From Elusimicrobiota bacterium (GTDB taxonomy: Bacteria; CG03; SLGR01; PWQF01), in contig PWMP01000006.1 in assembly GCA_003558145.1 (NCBI GenBank), forward strand, positions 1 to 10,227: 10,227 nt of DNA, written 5' to 3'. How positions within the stretch are numbered: the first letter of the stretch is position 1; each line of letters begins with the position of its first letter. Position numbers and translations under genes: made by a program. Below, piece after piece: positions 6,389 to 10,227 of this stretch. Below the pieces are notes generated by a model that was given only the letters and a program-made list of their open reading frames with translations, did no database searches and had not been told where the DNA came from.

Positions 6389-6808
6389 ATGCCGTCCGAA
6401 AAAGAAAACAAAAAATTTATGGATGAAGCTCTGAATATTGCCGAAAAAGCCCTTGAAAACGGAGAAATACCTGTAGGAGCAGTAGTAGTTGAAAACGGAA
6501 AAGTGATTGGCAGGGGCCACAACAGGCAATCCACAGATAGCGACCCCACTGCCCATGCCGAGATGGTAGCTTTGAGGGAAGGGGGCAGGTATAAGAAAAA
6601 TTTTCGATTGGACGGAGCAGTTATGTATTCTACAGTCAAACCGTGCCCCATGTGCCGGGCCGCCATAAAAAGGGCAAGAATTGAAAAAGTATATTATTCT
6701 GCTGAAGCTGCCAGGGAGTCTACCCATAGTACGGAATTCATAGAAACAGATATTGCGGGCAGCAGCAGCGCGGAAGTTATGCAGGAGTTTTTCAAACAAA
6801 GAAGATGA
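6389..6808 (+). CDS. TadA-like zinc-dependent deaminase (probable tRNA adenosine deaminase, divergent)
   Basis: A 139-residue cytidine-deaminase-fold enzyme. Zinc ligands H56, C86 and C89 and the proton-shuttle E58 sit in AHAEM and PCPMC, and the N-terminal half (EIPVGAVVV, DPTAHAEMVALREGG, then FRLDGA) follows bacterial TadA closely. TadA converts A34 of tRNA-Arg(ACG) to inosine, so one tRNA can read CGU, CGC and CGA; such a tRNA gene lies directly upstream. Two features are odd. The glutamate normally two residues before the first cysteine (LEPC) is a lysine (K84, VKPC), and the segment after VYYSA is about a dozen residues shorter than in E. coli TadA and ends in FIETDI, faintly like guanine deaminases. 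Guanine deaminase or another nucleoside deaminase remains possible. The stop overlaps the next gene (ATGATG). Confidence 0.72.
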   Translation: MPSEKENKKFMDEALNIAEKALENGEIPVGAVVVENGKVIGRGHNRQSTDSDPTAHAEMVALREGGRYKKNFRLDGAVMYSTVKPCPMCRAAIKRARIEKVYYSAEAARESTHSTEFIETDIAGSSSAEVMQEFFKQRR

Positions 6809-7263
6809 TGAGAAAAATAATTGCTTTAGCGGGATTACTTGCCGGAGTTATGTCTCTGACCGCGATAGTATGGAGAGGCGGAATGCCTTTTATATACTGG
6901 CTTTTCGGTTCTTTTTCTGTATACCTTCTGCTCAGCGGATTTTTAATTTATTTTAAAAGGACATTGCTTCAGACTGTTATTATCCCCTTCCTCCTGTTTT
7001 ACGGAATGGGAGGATTTTTAACCCTCCCGCTGGACACTGAATATATATTCGGACTGGCAGCATCCGGATTAATGATTTTAATGGTGTTCTATATATTGCT
7101 GTCCCAGCTGGCAAAGCTTAGAATACTGCGAACAGTTTTCGCCCTGCTGTTGGGTATGGTGCTGTTTATGGCTGTTCAGTATGCAGGATATACAGTAATA
7201 GAGGACAGAACTGGCCTACTATTGCATCTGCAGGAAACGGAAAGAACACTTTTTGCATGGTAG
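6805..7263 (+). CDS. Unrecognised five-helix inner-membrane protein
   Basis: A 152-residue hydrophobic protein that I do not recognise. Candidate transmembrane helices lie at about 4-23, 27-50, 55-75, 78-100 and 108-130, followed by a short hydrophilic tail (residues 131-152, VIEDRTGLLLHLQETERT). There are few charged residues between helices and no conserved motif suggesting an enzyme or transporter class. It overlaps the deaminase gene by four bases, with ATG at 6805 or 6808 as start, so its translation is probably coupled. Its stop codon lies six bases before the 5' end of tRNA-Ser(CGA). The frame is open throughout and the hydrophobic pattern is regular, so it is very likely a real gene, but no function can be assigned from sequence or context. 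Confidence 0.8.
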   Translation: MMRKIIALAGLLAGVMSLTAIVWRGGMPFIYWLFGSFSVYLLLSGFLIYFKRTLLQTVIIPFLLFYGMGGFLTLPLDTEYIFGLAASGLMILMVFYILLSQLAKLRILRTVFALLLGMVLFMAVQYAGYTVIEDRTGLLLHLQETERTLFAW

Positions 7264-7269
7264 GATTGA

Positions 7270-7359
7270 GGAGGGATGGCCGAGCGGTTTAAGGCGACGG
7301 TTTCGAAAACCGTTGTGTCCTCACGGGCACCGTAGGTTCGAATCCTACTCCCTCCGCCA
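7270..7359 (+). tRNA. tRNA-Ser(CGA)
   Basis: A class II tRNA of 90 bases. The acceptor stem GGAGGGA/TCCCTCC (7270-7276 with 7349-7355) pairs fully, the discriminator is G and CCA is encoded (7357-7359). The anticodon stem ACGGT/ACCGT encloses TTCGAAA, giving anticodon CGA, which reads UCG. A long variable arm (around GTGTCCTCACGGGCAC) marks it as serine-type, and the T-arm GTAGG/CCTAC with TTCGAAT loop is perfect. I find no promoter directly upstream; it starts six bases after the membrane-protein stop codon and is probably cut from the upstream message. Confidence 0.96.
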
Positions 7360-7391
7360 TCTTTCAGTTAAAACCGGAAATTAAAGTTAAT

Positions 7392-8855
7392 ATGAAAAAT
7401 AAAAAAATACTTAAAATAATTGTTTTTATACTTGTCGCATTAATGGTTTCATCCTTTATTTTGTTTAGGATTCTATTTTCTCCCCAAAGAATAAAAAACG
7501 TTCTTATCCGGTCAGCGTCAGCAGCTTTGGATATGCATGTAGATATATCCGATGTATCTCTGAGGCCCGGACAGTTAAGCTTAAGAAACGTGGAAATAAA
7601 GCCCTGGGATATTGAAGAAAAAACAGCTCCCCGTATTTCTGTCCGGAGAATACGGATGGGTTTCAGGATTATCTCTCTTTTCAGGGGCCGTTTTGTTTTT
7701 AATAACATAAACATTAACAGGGCTGATATAAATATAGAAAGTTTCCCTTCAGCTGAAGATATTGAAAATATTTTTCAACGGTCCCAACAAAGGCATAGAG
7801 AAAGCATACAGTTTGAGGTTACTAAGGTCGGAATTAAAAACAGCCGTTTAAAAGTGGAGTCTCCGGAAATAGAGCTCAGCGGAATGGATCTTGATGTAAG
7901 GGCCTCTATACTGCGTCAGGCTTTTATTGTTTCCGCGGCTGCGGATGTAAACAGGGACCATCTTGAAAGAGTGGAGATGAAAGGTGAAATAGATTTGTTA
8001 AGAAAGCGCGGCAGTATAGAAAATATAACATTATTAGGCAGCGGCGGCCGGCTTAAAGGCTCCGGAACCATAAGCAATATTACACAGGCTCCTCATACAG
8101 AGATAAGGTATACGATGGAAGAATTTCCTTACGGGCTTTTTCCTGAGGATTTTGAGATTAAAGGTATGCCTGTAATCAGGGGAGACGCAGAGCAGAAGGA
8201 CGGAGTTTTTTATATTAATTGGGATGCGGATTTTACAGGAATAGAATTTAAGTCCGACGGCAACATCTACAAAGCTTCCGGCCGCAGGCTCAGAAGCCGC
8301 GGCGGAATATCTTATGCCGGGGATACGGCCGCAATTAACTGGTATATTTTTGAAGCCGGCCCGGATACCTTTTCCGGAACCGGTACTGTTGATACATCCG
8401 GGGCAGTAGAAATAAGCGTCCGCGGAGACAATATAAACCTGAAAAACATGGGAGAGTTTTTCCCTCATATTGAAAGATATGTTGGCGATGGTTACAGCGA
8501 GTTTAGAGGATCTATTTACGCCGCCGGCGGCAGTGCTTCATTTGAGGGGCGGCTCAATATGCGGGATTTAAAAGTAAGAAACCTTCATGCGCTTTCATCC
8601 CTTTACGAAAGGCTTGTAAGCTCCGGCCGCGGTAAATTTCTTTTTGAAACTGCTGATGCGGATATATTTATTGACAGGGATAGGTTTGTTTTAAGAAGTC
8701 TTTCAGCATCCGGGCCCGATCTCAGGGGTACCGGCAGCGGAACACTGATATGGAATGAAGACGCTGATTTTATTTTCTATCCTCACATAAGGGGAGCCAG
8801 AATAGGAATACGGGTTTTCGGCAGTCCCGACAACATACGAATAAGTTTGAAATAA
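7392..8855 (+). CDS. AsmA/TamB-like envelope protein with N-terminal membrane anchor
   Basis: A 487-residue protein with one N-terminal transmembrane helix (about 7-29) after a basic start (MKNKKILK), and otherwise a long periplasmic body of alternating beta-strand-like segments. The opening after the helix (NVLIRSASAALDMHVDISDV, then LRNVEI and FNNININRADINIE) is the pattern of the AsmA/DUF748/TamB group, and the C-terminal part again has repeated glycine-rich strands (GTGTVDTSG, GRLNMRDLKVRN, LRGTGSGTL). These proteins form groove-like beta structures that carry phospholipids or help assembly between the two membranes, so it suggests a two-membrane cell. It is shorter than E. coli AsmA (about 617) and much shorter than TamB. 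It starts 32 bases after tRNA-Ser(CGA), with only a weak GGAAA upstream. The fold group is likely; the exact role is unknown. Confidence 0.75.
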   Translation: MKNKKILKIIVFILVALMVSSFILFRILFSPQRIKNVLIRSASAALDMHVDISDVSLRPGQLSLRNVEIKPWDIEEKTAPRISVRRIRMGFRIISLFRGRFVFNNININRADINIESFPSAEDIENIFQRSQQRHRESIQFEVTKVGIKNSRLKVESPEIELSGMDLDVRASILRQAFIVSAAADVNRDHLERVEMKGEIDLLRKRGSIENITLLGSGGRLKGSGTISNITQAPHTEIRYTMEEFPYGLFPEDFEIKGMPVIRGDAEQKDGVFYINWDADFTGIEFKSDGNIYKASGRRLRSRGGISYAGDTAAINWYIFEAGPDTFSGTGTVDTSGAVEISVRGDNINLKNMGEFFPHIERYVGDGYSEFRGSIYAAGGSASFEGRLNMRDLKVRNLHALSSLYERLVSSGRGKFLFETADADIFIDRDRFVLRSLSASGPDLRGTGSGTLIWNEDADFIFYPHIRGARIGIRVFGSPDNIRISLK

Positions 8856-8874
8856 TTTCTTAAGCGGCTATAAT
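8847..8874 (+). promoter_or_regulatory. Sigma70 promoter of tRNA-Ser(GGA)
   Basis: TTGAAA (8847-8852) and a perfect TATAAT (8869-8874) have a 16-base spacer, the same layout as the tRNA-Arg promoter. The -35 hexamer consists of the last two sense codons of the AsmA-like gene. The expected start is near 8881, about 13 bases before the tRNA. Confidence 0.75.
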
Positions 8875-8893
8875 TGATTACCGGTTCAAATGC

Positions 8894-8983
8894 GGAGAGG
8901 TGCGAGAGTGGCTTAACCGGCACGCTTGGAAAGCGTGTGACTCCTAACGGGGTCCGTGGGTTCGAATCCCACCCTCTCCGCCA
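8894..8983 (+). tRNA. tRNA-Ser(GGA)
   Basis: A class II tRNA of 90 bases. The acceptor stem GGAGAGG/CCTCTCC (8894-8900 with 8973-8979) pairs fully, the discriminator is G and CCA is encoded (8981-8983). The anticodon stem CACGC/GCGTG encloses TTGGAAA, giving anticodon GGA for UCC and UCU codons. A long variable arm and a perfect T-arm (GTGGG/CCCAC) are present. Unlike tRNA-Ser(CGA), it has its own promoter. No terminator is visible in the 67 bases before the methyltransferase gene. Confidence 0.96.
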
Positions 8984-9050
8984 CAAAGGTATATTCCGGG
9001 CACATAGGTTACAAGAATAAGGACTTAAATAAATTAAAAGACTGCAAGAA

Positions 9051-9818
9051 ATGAAACAGTGGTACGAAGAACTTTTTGAAAACTATGCCCGTAAATATGA
9101 CAGTGAAAGTTTTACTGACGGAACTGTCGGAGAATGTAATTTCATAGAACAGGAAACAGGTTTTGATAAGTCCGTAAAGATACTTGATATAGGATGTGGG
9201 ACCGGACGGCATTCAATAGAACTTGCCTCAAGAGGATACACAGTATGCGGAGTTGATTTGTCCGAATCAATGCTGAAAAGAGCCGCGCAAAAAGCTGCCC
9301 GGGCGAATGTAAAGGTTGATTTCCGCAGGTATGACGCGCGAAATCTTCCGTTCAAAAACGAGTTTGATCTTGCCATAATGCTTTGCGAGGGAGCTTTTCC
9401 GCTTATGGAAAACGACGAGATGAATTACCATATACTTGAAAACGCCACGGCTGCCCTGAAAAACGAAGGCAAATTCATATTCACCACTCTTAACGGGCTG
9501 TTTCCCATTTTCAATTCACTGCAAAAGTTCTATGATTCCCCCGGAAAAAAAGGCGGCGCCGCATACAGGGACAGCAGGTTTGACTTAATGACATTTCGTG
9601 ATTACAATCTCACTTGTTTTGAAGATGATGACGGTCAGGCCAGGCAGCTTAAATGCAGCGAACGTTATTACATCCCTCCGGAAATAACGTGGATGCTGAA
9701 GTCACTTGGATACGGGCGCATAGATATTTTCGGAGCTCACCTGGGGGCTTTTTCAAGACAGCACAAGCTGACGCCGGAAGACTTTGAAATGCTGGTTATA
9801 GCGGAGAAGAAAAAATGA
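9051..9818 (+). CDS. Class I SAM-dependent methyltransferase
   Basis: A 255-residue Rossmann-fold methyltransferase. Motif I is [12 protein letters not shown] (44-55, with D46 and the GCGTG loop binding S-adenosylmethionine). The acidic residue ending strand 2 is D69 (CGVDLSESM), which holds the ribose hydroxyls, and the strand 4 region reads [14 protein letters not shown]. The C-terminus (MLVIAEKK) closes the fold in the usual way. It resembles the broad Methyltransf_11/25 group of small-molecule or tRNA-linked enzymes; the substrate cannot be told. The start at 9051 has only a weak AAGAA upstream and lies 67 bases after tRNA-Ser(GGA), so it may be read from that tRNA promoter or from a site I cannot see. 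It overlaps the carbonic anhydrase gene by four bases (ATGA), so the two are probably co-expressed, although no common pathway is evident. Confidence 0.9.
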   Translation: MKQWYEELFENYARKYDSESFTDGTVGECNFIEQETGFDKSVKILDIGCGTGRHSIELASRGYTVCGVDLSESMLKRAAQKAARANVKVDFRRYDARNLPFKNEFDLAIMLCEGAFPLMENDEMNYHILENATAALKNEGKFIFTTLNGLFPIFNSLQKFYDSPGKKGGAAYRDSRFDLMTFRDYNLTCFEDDDGQARQLKCSERYYIPPEITWMLKSLGYGRIDIFGAHLGAFSRQHKLTPEDFEMLVIAEKKK

Positions 9819-10227
9819 AAGACTTATTTAAAGGCGTTAAAAAATTCTGCAGTTCGGAGTACAGCAAAAACAAAAAACTTTTTAAGGGCCTGGAGCAGAG
9901 CCAGTCACCCCATACCCTTTTTATATGCTGCAGCGATTCAAGGGTCCTTCCCGACCTTATAACCAAAAGCCTTCCGGGGGAACTTTTTGTGGTAAGAAAT
10001 ATTGCCAACCTTATTCCGTACTGGCGCCGGTCGGATGAATACCTGGCCACTACTTCTGCCATAGAATATGCGGTTTTAATACTTAAAGTTGAAAATATAG
10101 TTGTATGCGGGCATTCGGACTGCGGAGGATGCAGGGCGCTTATGAACCCGGAGGCCGCAAAAGAAGCCGTTCATGTGCCTAAATGGATGGAGCTTGCGGC
10201 AAAAGCCAAAGAAAAGGTGCTTTCAAA
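9815..10227 (+). CDS. Beta-class carbonic anhydrase, 5' part, cut by the window end
   Basis: An open frame with 137 full codons that runs off the end of the window. The motif CCSDSR (38-43) supplies the first zinc cysteine (C39) and the D41-R43 dyad; GHSDCGGC (99-106) supplies H100 and C103. Other family blocks are present: [15 protein letters not shown] (54-68) and the helix with AIEYAV (82-87). The enzyme interconverts carbon dioxide and bicarbonate in the cytoplasm. Complete family members have about 190-230 residues, so roughly a quarter to two fifths is missing. The start overlaps the methyltransferase stop (ATGA), with the preceding GGAGAAG about six bases upstream as ribosome-binding site. 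The family call is firm; the subtype and any C-terminal extension cannot be judged. Confidence 0.95.
   Translation, partial: MKDLFKGVKKFCSSEYSKNKKLFKGLEQSQSPHTLFICCSDSRVLPDLITKSLPGELFVVRNIANLIPYWRRSDEYLATTSAIEYAVLILKVENIVVCGHSDCGGCRALMNPEAAKEAVHVPKWMELAAKAKEKVLS

Noticed and set aside
6314..6799. Minus-strand frame of 161 codons ending in RPRGLEPPTC
   Set aside because: Its C-terminus is the complement of tRNA-Arg(ACG), and the rest is the shadow of the deaminase gene, which has strong motifs on the + strand.
6275..8983. Three tRNA genes as possible integration sites for a mobile element
   Set aside because: No integrase, no repeated tRNA 3' end and no prophage-like genes are visible within the window.
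8783..8986. Minus-strand frame beginning MWRRGWDSNPRTP
   Set aside because: This is the well-known artefact of translating the complement of a tRNA-Ser gene; it covers tRNA-Ser(GGA) and the end of the AsmA-like gene.
8984..9050. TATATT at about 8991 as a promoter for the methyltransferase
   Set aside because: No acceptable -35 hexamer lies 15-19 bases upstream; that position falls in the 3' part of tRNA-Ser(GGA).

Overview
The window comes from a bacterium with a two-membrane envelope. The evidence is an AsmA-like protein, a periplasmic LysM/FecR protein, a dCache sensor histidine kinase and tRNA genes that carry their own CCA. Most of it looks mid-40s in G+C with dense, same-strand, overlapping genes. 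The phylum cannot be fixed from the sequence alone. FecR+LysM proteins and LicD-type transferases would suit a spirochaete or one of the uncultivated Gram-negative lineages, but that is only a guess. Every supported gene is on the + strand, and there is no insertion sequence, CRISPR array or recognisable prophage gene.

Region 1 (2-6197) is one long head-to-tail gene string. Two short, degenerate ABC ATPases resembling an EcfA pair are followed by a large sensor histidine kinase (dCache-HAMP-PAS-HisKA-HATPase). Next come a secreted LysM-FecR-Ig protein with a C-terminal membrane anchor, a tandem-receiver response regulator without output domain, and a LicD/fukutin-type nucleotidyltransferase. 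Stop and start codons overlap at four of the five gene junctions or are one base apart. The exception is a 33-base gap before the LysM-FecR gene, which carries a sigma70-like promoter placed so that the transcript could be leaderless. The first receiver domain has lost its phosphorylation site, and the LicD-like gene is clearly more A-rich than its neighbours. Read together, the block looks like an envelope-sensing phosphorelay joined to a surface-modification enzyme; this is inference.

Region 2 (6206-7359) starts with a strong consensus promoter, then tRNA-Arg(ACG), a TadA-like deaminase with the only strong Shine-Dalgarno site in the window, an unrecognised five-helix membrane protein, and tRNA-Ser(CGA) six bases after its stop codon. 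I see no promoter or terminator inside, so this may be one mixed tRNA/mRNA transcript. tRNA-Arg(ACG) is the classical bacterial substrate of TadA, which makes the neighbourhood notable.

Region 3 (7392-10227) holds an AsmA/TamB-like protein, tRNA-Ser(GGA) with its own promoter overlapping the end of that gene, a class I SAM-dependent methyltransferase, and the first 137 codons of a beta-class carbonic anhydrase that runs off the window. No intergenic stretch is longer than about 80 bases once the RNA genes are counted.
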